Assembly (NCBI GenBank): GCA_016717265.1
Contig: JADKFX010000001.1
Coordinates: 868,001-932,000, forward strand
Reading direction: 5' to 3'
Length of the DNA stretch: 64,000 bases
Source of the DNA: Saprospiraceae bacterium
GTDB lineage: Bacteria; Bacteroidota; Bacteroidia; Chitinophagales; Saprospiraceae
The notes below the pieces were generated by a model, which worked only from the letters and a program-made list of their open reading frames with translations, was not told where the DNA came from and searched no databases. Below are positions 51,702 to 60,707 of this stretch, piece after piece (position 1 is the stretch's first letter; each line of letters starts with the position of its first letter). The translations under genes and the position numbers were made by a program.

Positions 51702-53825
51702 TTATCGAATCATAAATTTTCCAGTTCCAATTATTTTTTGTTTCTCACTTTTAATAATGTAAAAATAGGTACCATTGCTCAAATCGACTTTTATAGTTTC
51801 TTGGTTAGAATATAGAACTTGTTCAAAAAGTATACGCCCAAAAACATCAACAATTTCAAGAACATGTTTTTCTGAGATTGAATCATAAATTTTAATTACA
51901 GCAGAATTTGTAAATGGATTGGGATAGATTTTACACACTATTAAACTGTCAGATTTTATTGTCTTTACATTCGTAATTGATGGGTCGGATAGTTTCAAAA
52001 TCACACCCCATTCGCCAACTACATAACCGTTTTTTTGGCTATTAAAATGTAATCCTTTTAAGCCATAACCACTCCCGCCATTTCCAATAAATTTTTGGGT
52101 AGTCCAAGTTTGACCTCCATTTTGAGTTTTACTTATAGTTGAACTGGTGCTAACAGCCCAACCATTTAGACTGTCAATAAAATAAAAATCATTTCCTATA
52201 CCAGAATAGGGTGCATTTTGTTGATTCCAAGACATGCCGCCGTCTGTAGTATGTAAAAATTTAGTGTGACTTAAATCGAAGGCCCATCCATTAAGTTCGT
52301 CAGAAAAGAACACATCGTATAAGTATGCATTTGTTGACGCAATTTGTATAGTCCACGTTTGCCCACCGTTTGTAGTATGTAGTAATTTTCCAGAACGTCC
52401 ATCAGCTACCCAGCCAATTTGGCTATTAGGGAAATAAATACTGTTTAGATCATATCCTGAGCCGATAGACTCTGTTAACCATGTTTTGCCACCGTCTTTT
52501 GTTCTCAAAAACAACCCCGAACTTCCACCTGCTATCCACCCATTGAGACTATCTGTAAAAAATACATCCATAAGATCCCATCCTGTTCCGGATACTTGTT
52601 TGGTCCATTTCTGTCCACCATCTACGGTATGTAAGACCGATCCGCTTTTACCAACAGCCCACCCTTTTTGTAAATTAATAAAATGCACTGCCAACAAATT
52701 TGATGATTCATTATTTGCTTGTCTGATCCAATTTTTTCCACCATCAGCAGTATGTAAAATAGTAGAATTTTCTCCAACAGCCCAACCATTTAGGATGTCA
52801 ACAAAAGTAATATCTTCTAAATCCATTTCCCCTGCAGATGTCTGAGCCGTCCATTTTTTACCACCATCAATTGTGGTAAGAATAGTGCCTCCATTACCTA
52901 CCACCCAACCTTTTAGATTGTCGACAAATTGCACATCATGCAATCCCATACTGGTGTTTGAAATTTGTGTATCCCAGGTCTTTCCACCATTCATTGTATG
53001 GATTATTTTTCCTGAATTTCCAACAGCCCAACCATTTTGATTGTCTCTAAAAAAAACATGTCTCAAGTTTCCTTGAGCTGAAACTTTAAGCCAATTTTGA
53101 CCTCCATCTAAAGTATAAAAAACAAGACCATTTTCTTCAACGATCCACCCGTGTTTGGCGTCCGTAAAATTTACACTCCACAAGTACGTTGTTGTTCCTA
53201 TTGCTTGCAATGTCCAATTTTGACCTCCATTTGAAGTATGAAGGAGTGTTCCGTTTCCTCCAACAGCCCAACCATTTTGATTATCAAGGAAATCCAGGTC
53301 GGTTATGCCCCAATTGGATTGTGACCATTGTAATAACCAGGTTTTACCACCATCAATCGTATTGAAGATTTGGCCCAAATTATCCCATTTATTGTAGCCA
53401 ACAATCCAGCCCTTCTTACCGTCTGTAAATTGGACATCCCTAATTTCTAAATTAGAAATTTTAGACTGAAATTTCCATTCGTTCCCACTGTCTTCAGTAT
53501 TAATAATATCTCCATATTGACCTACAGCCCATCCAATCTGGTTATTAATAAAATGTACCCCTCTAAGATCATAACCAGTCGCAGAATTTTGTACTATCCA
53601 AGATCCGCCTCCATTTGTTGTATGAATTATGGAACCTCCATAACCAACCGCCCAACCATTTTGACCATCTGTGAAATGTACATCCCAAAAGTATCCACCT
53701 GCTTGCCACTCCCAGTCTTGACTATGTAATTTAATGGGTTGGAAAAAAGCTAATAGTAATAAAAAGAAAGTTAGTCCTAATGAGCTGATTAAGCGAACAA
53801 GATTAATGGCTTTGAAACTTTTCAT
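51702..53825 (-). CDS. Secreted YCF48-type beta-propeller protein with T9SS sorting domain
   Basis: I start at the ATG at 53825, giving a proper signal peptide (LISSLGLTFFLLLLAFFQP, then KLHSQ); the frame to 53882 adds 19 residues without signal character. The 707 residues contain about 14 repeats of roughly 42 residues of the form NGWAVGxxGxILHTxDGGxxW, as in YCF48/HCF136 and sortilin-like propellers, enough for two seven-bladed propellers. A T9SS type A domain closes the chain (CKIYPNPFTNSAVIKIYDS, ending GTGKFMIR). It is divergent from the ECF sigma gene (140 bases between starts). Function is unknown; surface binding is likely. Confidence 0.9.
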   Translation of the reverse strand: MKSFKAINLVRLISSLGLTFFLLLLAFFQPIKLHSQDWEWQAGGYFWDVHFTDGQNGWAVGYGGSIIHTTNGGGSWIVQNSATGYDLRGVHFINNQIGWAVGQYGDIINTEDSGNEWKFQSKISNLEIRDVQFTDGKKGWIVGYNKWDNLGQIFNTIDGGKTWLLQWSQSNWGITDLDFLDNQNGWAVGGNGTLLHTSNGGQNWTLQAIGTTTYLWSVNFTDAKHGWIVEENGLVFYTLDGGQNWLKVSAQGNLRHVFFRDNQNGWAVGNSGKIIHTMNGGKTWDTQISNTSMGLHDVQFVDNLKGWVVGNGGTILTTIDGGKKWTAQTSAGEMDLEDITFVDILNGWAVGENSTILHTADGGKNWIRQANNESSNLLAVHFINLQKGWAVGKSGSVLHTVDGGQKWTKQVSGTGWDLMDVFFTDSLNGWIAGGSSGLFLRTKDGGKTWLTESIGSGYDLNSIYFPNSQIGWVADGRSGKLLHTTNGGQTWTIQIASTNAYLYDVFFSDELNGWAFDLSHTKFLHTTDGGMSWNQQNAPYSGIGNDFYFIDSLNGWAVSTSSTISKTQNGGQTWTTQKFIGNGGSGYGLKGLHFNSQKNGYVVGEWGVILKLSDPSITNVKTIKSDSLIVCKIYPNPFTNSAVIKIYDSISEKHVLEIVDVFGRILFEQVLYSNQETIKVDLSNGTYFYIIKSEKQKIIGTGKFMIR

Positions 53826-53965
53826 GTTCAAAATTACCAATTTAAGTTTAATAATGATAAATCTCAATGTGCAATGTAACAAGTTTCCATTATTTAATAA
53901 TAATTACCTTTATATAAACAAGCTTGAATTTATTCTAGTTTACCTTTTACCTCACATTGCGATAT

Positions 53966-54577
53966 ATGACTAATACATTAAAGAAGTGTACTGAAGAAAA
54001 CATCATTCAATGGCTTGAAGACAAAAGTCCGAATATGGAACAACAGTCAATGACTTGTTTGTATACCCTTTTTTATGAGAGAGTCAAAAGTTGGGTTTTG
54101 CAAAATAAGGGTTCAGAAATTGATGCACAGGATTCACTGACGGAAGCCTTGTTCAGTTTTGTTCGATGTTTTAGAGAAGGAAAATATAGTCATGAAGGTA
54201 AATTAGAACCATTTTTTATGCGTATTGCAAAAAATAAATTCTTTGATATTTGCCGGAAACGGAAATCAGACATTCCTTCCGGTGGAATAATTTCTATAGA
54301 TGAAAATTTCCCTGGAGGTATTCCTTCTGACATCGAATGGACAGATCCTTTAATAGCAGAGGCAGAAAGTCAGGAAGAAATAAAACAAAATCAAAAAGTA
54401 GAGAAATGTCTTAATAAACTCTCTGAAAGTTGTAAGGATCGATTGGTTCGCTTTTATTATATGCAACAAAGCCATAAGGATATAGCAAGGGATCTTGGTG
54501 ACTCCAGTGAAGCCGTATCAAAAGTAATGAAAAACAAGTGTGAAAAAAAATTAAAAGAGTATGTTTTTAATATTTGA
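53966..54577 (+). CDS. ECF-type RNA polymerase sigma factor of the CHAT module
   Basis: The start is set at the ATG at 53966 (MTNTLKKCTEEN); a TTG three codons upstream is the alternative. Region 2 is recognisable from YTLFYERVKSWVLQ to EGKLEPFFMRIAKNKFFDIC, with the usual R-K-R cluster. Region 4 is LSESCKDRLVRFYYMQQSHK followed by the recognition helix SSEAVSKVMKNKCEKKL. The 203 residues agree with ECF factors. It heads a plus-strand run with an anti-sigma-like membrane protein 14 bases later and two secreted cysteine proteases. Confidence 0.9.
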   Translation: MTNTLKKCTEENIIQWLEDKSPNMEQQSMTCLYTLFYERVKSWVLQNKGSEIDAQDSLTEALFSFVRCFREGKYSHEGKLEPFFMRIAKNKFFDICRKRKSDIPSGGIISIDENFPGGIPSDIEWTDPLIAEAESQEEIKQNQKVEKCLNKLSESCKDRLVRFYYMQQSHKDIARDLGDSSEAVSKVMKNKCEKKLKEYVFNI

Positions 54578-54591
54578 CAATTAAAATAAGC

Positions 54592-55281
54592 ATGAAAGAA
54601 AATATTGATATTCAAGAAATCGAATCTTATTTGCATGACAAAATGACTTTAGAAGAAAGGCGAGATTTCGAAGCCAGAATGGAGTTAAATGAAACCCTTC
54701 GAAAAGAAGTAGAGAAAACTATTGTCATTTCGAAAGGCATCAAACACGCTGCAAAGAATGATATTCGTCAAAGAGCTGAAGCAGTCCGAAATGCATATCA
54801 TAGTAGTAATGGATTTCAAAAACCCAGGTTTAATTGGTGGATGGTTGTTGGATTGTTTATGATTGCCGGACTTTTGTGGTTCGGTTATTGGTATTTTGGG
54901 AAATCTCAAATTGCTGAAACAGATAAAACAACGCCAGCAAAATCAACTCCTATTTTAGCAACTCAGACTCCCACAAATCAAGATGACAGTTTAAGTATGA
55001 CTGGAGATAGCCCACTTTTTTCCAAGCTTGTCCAATTTGTAAATAATGATGGAAAGGCCATAGGGGAAAGTATTCAAGTTAACATCTTTCGTGACAACTC
55101 CTTGAAGCAAATCCATTTCCTTTACCAGAATGAATTACTCAATCTTTATTTACCTGCAGGAATTGAATTTCCGTTACCACCCATGCTAATTGGGCAAGGC
55201 AACGATCGATTTTTAAAAATTTCTAATGAAGAATATCTCTTGATCGATAGTGGAGCCTTGCAAATGTTAAATCATCAATAA
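54592..55281 (+). CDS. Single-pass membrane protein, anti-sigma factor candidate
   Basis: The protein of 229 residues starts at ATG 54592 (a TTG at 54574, overlapping the sigma stop, is possible). The cytoplasmic head has IESYLHDKMTLEERRDFEAR, the pattern seen in many Bacteroidota anti-sigma proteins. One membrane helix (WWMVVGLFMIAGLLWFGYWY, about residues 77-96) and a periplasmic domain of about 130 residues follow. No zinc HxxxCxxC motif is present. Position directly behind an ECF sigma gene and topology point to sequestering that sigma factor. The outer domain may sense a signal, or be cut by a protease. Confidence 0.72.
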   Translation: MKENIDIQEIESYLHDKMTLEERRDFEARMELNETLRKEVEKTIVISKGIKHAAKNDIRQRAEAVRNAYHSSNGFQKPRFNWWMVVGLFMIAGLLWFGYWYFGKSQIAETDKTTPAKSTPILATQTPTNQDDSLSMTGDSPLFSKLVQFVNNDGKAIGESIQVNIFRDNSLKQIHFLYQNELLNLYLPAGIEFPLPPMLIGQGNDRFLKISNEEYLLIDSGALQMLNHQ

Positions 55282-55311
55282 ATTTACTGACAAGAAATTA
55301 TTTTGATTCAA

Positions 55312-56202
55312 ATGAGAAAAGTCAAATTCCTGTTTTTAATATTATTAATACTTCAAATTGATGTGTTATTATCACAGGAAATAACGATGTCATTTGGCCT
55401 TGAAGAAAGTGATACGAATTACATTTCATTTGGACAAATAGATACGTCTGATTTAAATAGAGATGGAGAAGCTCATTTACCATCTGTTGTTAATTATCGC
55501 AATAAAATTTCAGTCCAGGTTTTTGATCAGGGCTTTGTTCCAGCTTGTGTAGGTTATGCCATTGCTTCTGCTGTTACCATTCGAATGAATTTATACTGTA
55601 ATGTAAACTGCAGTTGTAAAAAAACGCAGCCTCCTTTTTCTGCAGCGTATCTCTATAATCAAATTTCGGGAGGAAAGCTTTGTGGCATATCTTTAGCACG
55701 AGCACTCGATACTTTAGAAAAACAAGGTATTTGTCCTGAACGAAACTTTCAAAACGACCGGTATTCAGCTTCCAAGCAACCCGATCGATCCGTTCGCAAT
55801 ACTGCAAGCAAGTTTAATTTTTGGAAAGGAGAACGCATTTTTTTCTTGCCATATGAATTACAAAATAATGATGAAAGGTATGTTTTAGTGTTGAAAATAC
55901 TTAAAGCCTATATCTTTAAATCCAAACCTATAATTGTTGGTTTGCGTTGTCCCGAAGATTTCAAAACCTTTAAAGGCAAAGTTTATAAACCAGGCACATT
56001 GCCCGTCAATGCCAATCATGCTGCATTGGTTGTAGGCTATGATGATGAAACTAAAACAATCGAAATTCTCAATTCCTTTGGAGAAGATTGGGGTGATGAT
56101 GGTTTTGCCAGAATTGGTTATGAAGATTTTTGTGAAATGGTGCGATATGGATATGTGACGAGATTGAATGGAGACATTGGTGATTCGTGTAGAATGAAAT
56201 GA
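55312..56202 (+). CDS. Secreted papain-like (C1A) cysteine protease
   Basis: The start is ATG 55312, giving a signal peptide (FLFLILLILQIDVLLSQ). All four papain catalytic positions are present: Gln73 and Cys79 in DQGFVPACVGYAIASA (exact six-residue spacing), His236 in NANHAALVVGYDD, and Asn254 in ILNSFGEDWGDDGFARIGY. The Trp usually after Asn-Ser is Phe here. It lacks a long inhibitory propeptide: the region between the signal and Gln73 has only about 50 residues. It lies 30 bases after the anti-sigma candidate and upstream of the CHAT protease, so a joint role is inferred. Extra cysteines (NCSCKK) suggest disulfides. Confidence 0.88.
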   Translation: MRKVKFLFLILLILQIDVLLSQEITMSFGLEESDTNYISFGQIDTSDLNRDGEAHLPSVVNYRNKISVQVFDQGFVPACVGYAIASAVTIRMNLYCNVNCSCKKTQPPFSAAYLYNQISGGKLCGISLARALDTLEKQGICPERNFQNDRYSASKQPDRSVRNTASKFNFWKGERIFFLPYELQNNDERYVLVLKILKAYIFKSKPIIVGLRCPEDFKTFKGKVYKPGTLPVNANHAALVVGYDDETKTIEILNSFGEDWGDDGFARIGYEDFCEMVRYGYVTRLNGDIGDSCRMK

Positions 56203-56532
56203 TATATACTTTTTACAAATTCGCACTTTGTAGAAAAAAAATTCATCTTTTTCTTATAATTTGTACTTTGCGTTTTGTAATTATAAATTTTTTTGCATGG
56301 ATTACTATTTTTGACTTTAGATGTAAAAAAAATAGAGTTCAAATAATCCAAGTTATTTTACGAGAAAAATATTTTTTATCATGATTTTAAAAAATCTAAT
56401 CTTGTATTTAGGTTAATGCAGCAATTAATTTCCATTCATTTAAATGAGTTCGGCAATTTTAAACTTAAAATTTGCTGCAACCAAATTATCTTTTTATTTT
56501 TGTTAAGAAACCTCCAAAACAATTTCTTTAGT
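56203..56532. other. Leader region of the TPR-CHAT gene, no gene seen
   Basis: This very AT-rich 330-base stretch separates the papain-like gene from the TPR-CHAT start. TTTTTGAC followed 19 bases later by TAGAGTTC resembles a promoter but matches the -7 consensus poorly. An in-frame ATG at 56416 would extend the CHAT protein by 39 residues before its signal peptide, which I reject. Confidence 0.45.
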
Positions 56533-59500
56533 ATGAAAATATGGGTTATATTAGTCACTTTAATTATTGGAATATCACTTAACATAAATGGTCAGAAAAT
56601 AGATACAGCACTTCTTATTAATGACTTAGACAGTTTGTATGATTTGGCTGACGAACTTCAAAAAAATGGAAAGGCATTGGAAGCTTTACCAATTGCAAAA
56701 AATGCTGCCAATGAGACTGCACAAAAATTGGGAAAATTTCATCCTAAATATAGTCCCTTACTAAATTTGGTTGCAGTCTGCCATTATCGTTTAGGTCAAT
56801 TAAATGAGGTTGAACCATTATTTATTGAAAATTTGGAAATTCAAGAGCGGATATCTGGTAAACAAAATGCATTTTATGCAATGTATCTAAATAATCTCGG
56901 TGTACTTTATCTTGATTTAAGGAAATTCGAAAAAGCTGAAGTTAATTTGATAGGGTCAAAGATAATTAGGCAAGATCTTTTAGGTAAAAAAAATTTAGAT
57001 TACATTGGATCACTTAAGAATCTTGGCGCGTTGTATGATGCAACTGGAGACTATAATAAAGCAGAAGCTTATTATTTAGAAGGACTATCAATTTTGGCAG
57101 ATTCATTAAAAATGAAAAACAAAGAATATGTATCTTTCTTAGGTAATTTAGAAAATTTGTATTCCCACATGGGATTATATTCTGAAGTTGAAAAAATTTG
57201 TATTCAAGACTCTTCAATTCGTTTTGATTTATACGGAAATAATCACCCCGAATTTTATAGATCTCTAAAGACTTTGGCAAATACATACACTGACCAGGGT
57301 AATTTTTATGAAGCAGAAAAACTGATTATTAGAATTATTAATTTCCAAAAAAAACAATTTGGAAGTCAACATCCAAATTATGCTGGGGCACTTATGAATT
57401 TAAGTGTCTTATATTCAAATATGTTATTACATGAAAGCGCAGAACCAATTTATAATGAAGTCAAGGAGATTTACTTTAAAGTCTTTGGCGCTATGAGCTC
57501 TAAATATGCAGATTGCTTAAATAATTTAGGTATTTTATATTTAAAGACAAATCGATTAAAGCAATCAAAATTATTTCTTGAAAAAAGCATAAACATTAGG
57601 GCCAAAATTTTTGGTAAATTAAGTCTAGAATATGCAAAAAGTTTGAAAACGTTAGCAAATACTTTTCTAGAATTAAAGGATTATAGACGTGCAAAAAGCA
57701 ATTATATTAAAGCGTTGAGCATAGAAAAGAAAGTTTTGGGAATTAATCATCTTGACTATGCATCTACTCTTGGCAATTTAGGAACATTATATTTACGACT
57801 GGGTAAATTTAAAGAAGCAGAACAATTCTTTTTACAAAGTAAAAATATTAAAAAAGAGATGCTAGGAACGCATCATTATAGTTATATAATAAGCTTAATT
57901 AATTTGAGTGCCTTATATCAATATTCTGAAAATTTTCAAAAATCAGATTCATTCTCACTTTATGCTTCAACAGAAATCAATTGGCTTTTCACCCATGCAG
58001 TTCGATTTCTTTCAGAAAAAGAACTGTATAATTTCAAACAATTTTTTATAAATGAACTTGATAATCAACTATCATATGCTCTTTTTAGATCAAAAAATAT
58101 TGAGCAACTTTCACCAATCATTCTTGATAACATACTTTTTTATAAAGGTTTAGATCTTCAAAAATACATTTTTAATAGAAACAGAGCTCAATTAAATCCT
58201 TCAACGGCTAAGATATTAGATCGAATCACTTTTTGTCATCATAGGCTTTATAATGAATATGTTAAACCTATTACTTCTAGAGATTCTAATTCCTTAGCAA
58301 ATTTAGAACAGGAAACAAATGACCTTGAAAAACTACTTGCCCGAGAACTCGTGGATCTTGGAGAAGTGAATAAGTCTCCAAGATGGCAAGAGATTCAAAA
58401 CAAACTTAAGGACGATCAGTCAACTATTGAATTTATTCGGTTCGAAAAGACTTTTCCTAAAACAACCGACAGCATATATTATGCAGCTCTCATCCTTCGC
58501 CCAGATTATGTCCATCCCTATTTCGTCCCCCTCTTTGAAGAAAGAAAACTAACTCAATTACTAGATTGTAAAGGTCTTGATATTAACGAATGCTTATCTA
58601 GAACTTTTCCAAATTCGAAAACTTCTTCACTTTACAATCTTATAATCCAACCGTTGGAACCTTATTTAATTGGAGTAAAAACTTTAATATTCTCCCCTGC
58701 AGGACTATTGTATAAGATTAATTTAGGAGCTTTTGGTTTTAATGGCGATAGTATTTTATCCCAAAAATATAAGCTAGTACAACTTGGTAGTACCCGTCAA
58801 TTGATCGGTCGGGACTCCATCTATGCGGATAGTACTCAATCAACTGCATACCTATTCGGTGGAATTCAGTATGAAATGGACAGCACCGCAATCTCTAATG
58901 CAAATGCTAAGCTGGATACAGTTGTCGCTTTTGCTACCAGGGGATCGTCAGAATTGCAATTTAGATTCGCTGATTCAACATTGCAGTTTAAAGGATTCAA
59001 TTATCTCCAGGGGACTGCAGAAGAAATAAATAACATTCAAGCGCTCATCCGAAAACAAGGCTTAAGTGTAAACACTTTTTCTGGATTCGAAGCAACTGAA
59101 GAAGCTTTCAAACTTATCGGATTAAATTCTAAACCGCCAAGAATTTTGCATCTGGCTACACACGGTTTTTTCTTTCCTGATCAAATAAATAAAAATGACG
59201 GGCGCCTCGCAGAAAATGATCAACCTGTTTTCAAAATGAGTGATCATCCAATGATTCGTTCTGGATTGATTATGGCTGGAGGTAATCAAGCCTGGAAATC
59301 AGTGATCCCAAATAATTCAAGGATGGAAGATGGCATACTCACAGCCTATGAAATAAGCCAGAGCAATTTACGTGGGACAGAACTTGTTGTTTTATCTGCC
59401 TGCGAAACCGGGCTTGGTGAGATAGAGTCAAACGAAGGAGTATATGGACTGCAGCGTGCTTTCAAAATAGCCGGGGTGAGATACCTCATGATGTCACTAT

Positions 59501-59667
59501 GGTCAGTACCCGACCAAGCTACCCAAGAATTTATGACCTTATTTTATCAAAAATGGCTTTCCGAAAAACTACTTCTGCCAGATGCTTTTAGAAACACTCA
59601 ATTGGATATGAGAATAAAATATCCCTCCAAGCCATTAAACTGGGCGGGATGGGTGCTAGTGGAATAG
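56533..59667 (+). CDS. Secreted TPR-CHAT protein, caspase-like cysteine protease
   Basis: Beginning at ATG 56533 the 1044-residue protein has a signal peptide (MKIWVILVTLIIGISLNING). From about residue 45 to 480 come at least nine kinesin-light-chain-type TPRs of 42 residues (NNLGVLYLDLRKFEKAEVNL, LKTLANTFLELKDYRRAKSN, LGNLGTLYLRLGKFKEAEQF). The C-terminal CHAT domain has the His/Cys dyad: His877 in ILHLATHGFFF and Cys957 in VLSACETGLGE, then YGLQRAFKIAGVRYLMMSLW, ending PLNWAGWVLVE. CHAT domains are caspase/separase-like. TPRs usually bind a partner that gates the protease. Export and the papain-like neighbour suggest an envelope proteolysis module. No membrane anchor follows. Confidence 0.9.
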   Translation: MKIWVILVTLIIGISLNINGQKIDTALLINDLDSLYDLADELQKNGKALEALPIAKNAANETAQKLGKFHPKYSPLLNLVAVCHYRLGQLNEVEPLFIENLEIQERISGKQNAFYAMYLNNLGVLYLDLRKFEKAEVNLIGSKIIRQDLLGKKNLDYIGSLKNLGALYDATGDYNKAEAYYLEGLSILADSLKMKNKEYVSFLGNLENLYSHMGLYSEVEKICIQDSSIRFDLYGNNHPEFYRSLKTLANTYTDQGNFYEAEKLIIRIINFQKKQFGSQHPNYAGALMNLSVLYSNMLLHESAEPIYNEVKEIYFKVFGAMSSKYADCLNNLGILYLKTNRLKQSKLFLEKSINIRAKIFGKLSLEYAKSLKTLANTFLELKDYRRAKSNYIKALSIEKKVLGINHLDYASTLGNLGTLYLRLGKFKEAEQFFLQSKNIKKEMLGTHHYSYIISLINLSALYQYSENFQKSDSFSLYASTEINWLFTHAVRFLSEKELYNFKQFFINELDNQLSYALFRSKNIEQLSPIILDNILFYKGLDLQKYIFNRNRAQLNPSTAKILDRITFCHHRLYNEYVKPITSRDSNSLANLEQETNDLEKLLARELVDLGEVNKSPRWQEIQNKLKDDQSTIEFIRFEKTFPKTTDSIYYAALILRPDYVHPYFVPLFEERKLTQLLDCKGLDINECLSRTFPNSKTSSLYNLIIQPLEPYLIGVKTLIFSPAGLLYKINLGAFGFNGDSILSQKYKLVQLGSTRQLIGRDSIYADSTQSTAYLFGGIQYEMDSTAISNANAKLDTVVAFATRGSSELQFRFADSTLQFKGFNYLQGTAEEINNIQALIRKQGLSVNTFSGFEATEEAFKLIGLNSKPPRILHLATHGFFFPDQINKNDGRLAENDQPVFKMSDHPMIRSGLIMAGGNQAWKSVIPNNSRMEDGILTAYEISQSNLRGTELVVLSACETGLGEIESNEGVYGLQRAFKIAGVRYLMMSLWSVPDQATQEFMTLFYQKWLSEKLLLPDAFRNTQLDMRIKYPSKPLNWAGWVLVE

Positions 59668-59794
59668 TTGAATTTAGTCTTCATCATCACTACAATTAAT
59701 TTAGGGACCACCATCTGATGATTATTCCTAAGGTCTAGTCATTTACACTTTGGTTAATTTCTTTCTAAGTGTCTTTTCCCGGGGAAACTCAGGA

Positions 59795-59818
59795 TGCTTT
59801 TTTATTTTAATAAAAGCA
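59795..59818 (+). terminator. AT-rich hairpin after the TPR-CHAT gene
   Basis: TGCTTTT (59795-59801) pairs with AAAAGCA (59812-59818). A second, G+C-rich dyad TTTCCC-GGGAAA-type lies just before it (59774-59787). Together they probably end the TPR-CHAT transcript about 130 bases after its stop. The following T-content is modest. Confidence 0.4.
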
Positions 59819-59946
59819 GGTTTACCTTTTTTACTTATCTCCGATAATTAAGTATCAGGTATAGAAAATTCTCATTCTAATCTTTTAAAAATTAAATGAA
59901 ATTATTCAAACTGAAATTTTTTTCTTAACCATTAAAATTTTAAAAC

Positions 59947-60609
59947 ATGAAAAACTTAATCCTTTACACAATTCTTTTCACAAGTTGTCTGATAACACCT
60001 GAATTGAAATCACAAAGCAATGTGGGTATCGCAGTTGGTTATACGAGTATGCATTGGAATATACCTCATACTGGCGCGTATCAAGAACTCGGTAACTGGA
60101 CATCAACAGGCGGCTGGGCTATTTCAATTCCCTTTGAGCATGCTTTATCAAAAACACTAGCTTTTCAAACTGAATTTACATGGATCCAAAAAGGAGCTGA
60201 AGTAAATTCAACTGAATACATATCTAGAACTCTTGTAAATAGCAATGTCTCCATAACTATAAATTATATTGAAATACCGATGTTGCTAAAAGCATCTATT
60301 CCATTGCATAAAATGGATTTACAATTCCTAGGAGGAGGGTATGCCGCAATAGGTATTAGTGCCAAAATGAAAGCAACTGCGGCAGCAGGAACGCAGACTG
60401 CGAGCGCTACTCAGGATTTGGATTTCGAGGAGAACATGATGAATCGATTTGATGCCGGTTTGCTTATAGGCACAGGAATTCAATTCTCGAATAAATTCTT
60501 TATTCAAGCGAAATACAATTTAGGCTTATCAAATATTGATCACAGTGGTGACCCGAATTCTGCGATCTATAACAGAGGTCTTGTTTTTTCAATGGGTACA
60601 TTCTTTTAG
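59947..60609 (+). CDS. PorT-family outer-membrane beta-barrel protein
   Basis: The 220-residue protein has a signal peptide (ILYTILFTSCLITPELKSQ) and a small barrel with the usual strands: NVGIAVGYTSMHWN, WAISIPFEHALSKTLAFQTE, SITINYIEIPMLLKASI, FFIQAKYNLGLSNI and a last strand ending VFSMGTFF. The Leu-x-x-x-Cys in the signal (TSCLIT) is not a good lipobox, since hydrophobic residues and an AQ-type cleavage site follow. It begins a run of small exported proteins after the CHAT gene. Function unknown. Confidence 0.8.
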   Translation: MKNLILYTILFTSCLITPELKSQSNVGIAVGYTSMHWNIPHTGAYQELGNWTSTGGWAISIPFEHALSKTLAFQTEFTWIQKGAEVNSTEYISRTLVNSNVSITINYIEIPMLLKASIPLHKMDLQFLGGGYAAIGISAKMKATAAAGTQTASATQDLDFEENMMNRFDAGLLIGTGIQFSNKFFIQAKYNLGLSNIDHSGDPNSAIYNRGLVFSMGTFF

Positions 60610-60707
60610 AAAAATTATCATATGAATATTAACCTTAAGAAGTCGAATACATCAAAATCTTTCAAACATTAAAAAATTATTTTCTAATCCATTCAAAATT
60701 AAAAAAA

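Noticed and set aside
53829..53836. CAAAATTA (TAATTTTG on the minus strand) as -7 element of the YCF48-type gene
   Set aside because: It is only four bases upstream of the ATG, so transcription would begin inside the coding region.
53966..59667. Type III-E CRISPR-type (gRAMP/TPR-CHAT) defence system
   Set aside because: No CRISPR repeats, no Cas-like gene and the CHAT protein has a signal peptide, so an RNA-guided cytoplasmic complex is unlikely.
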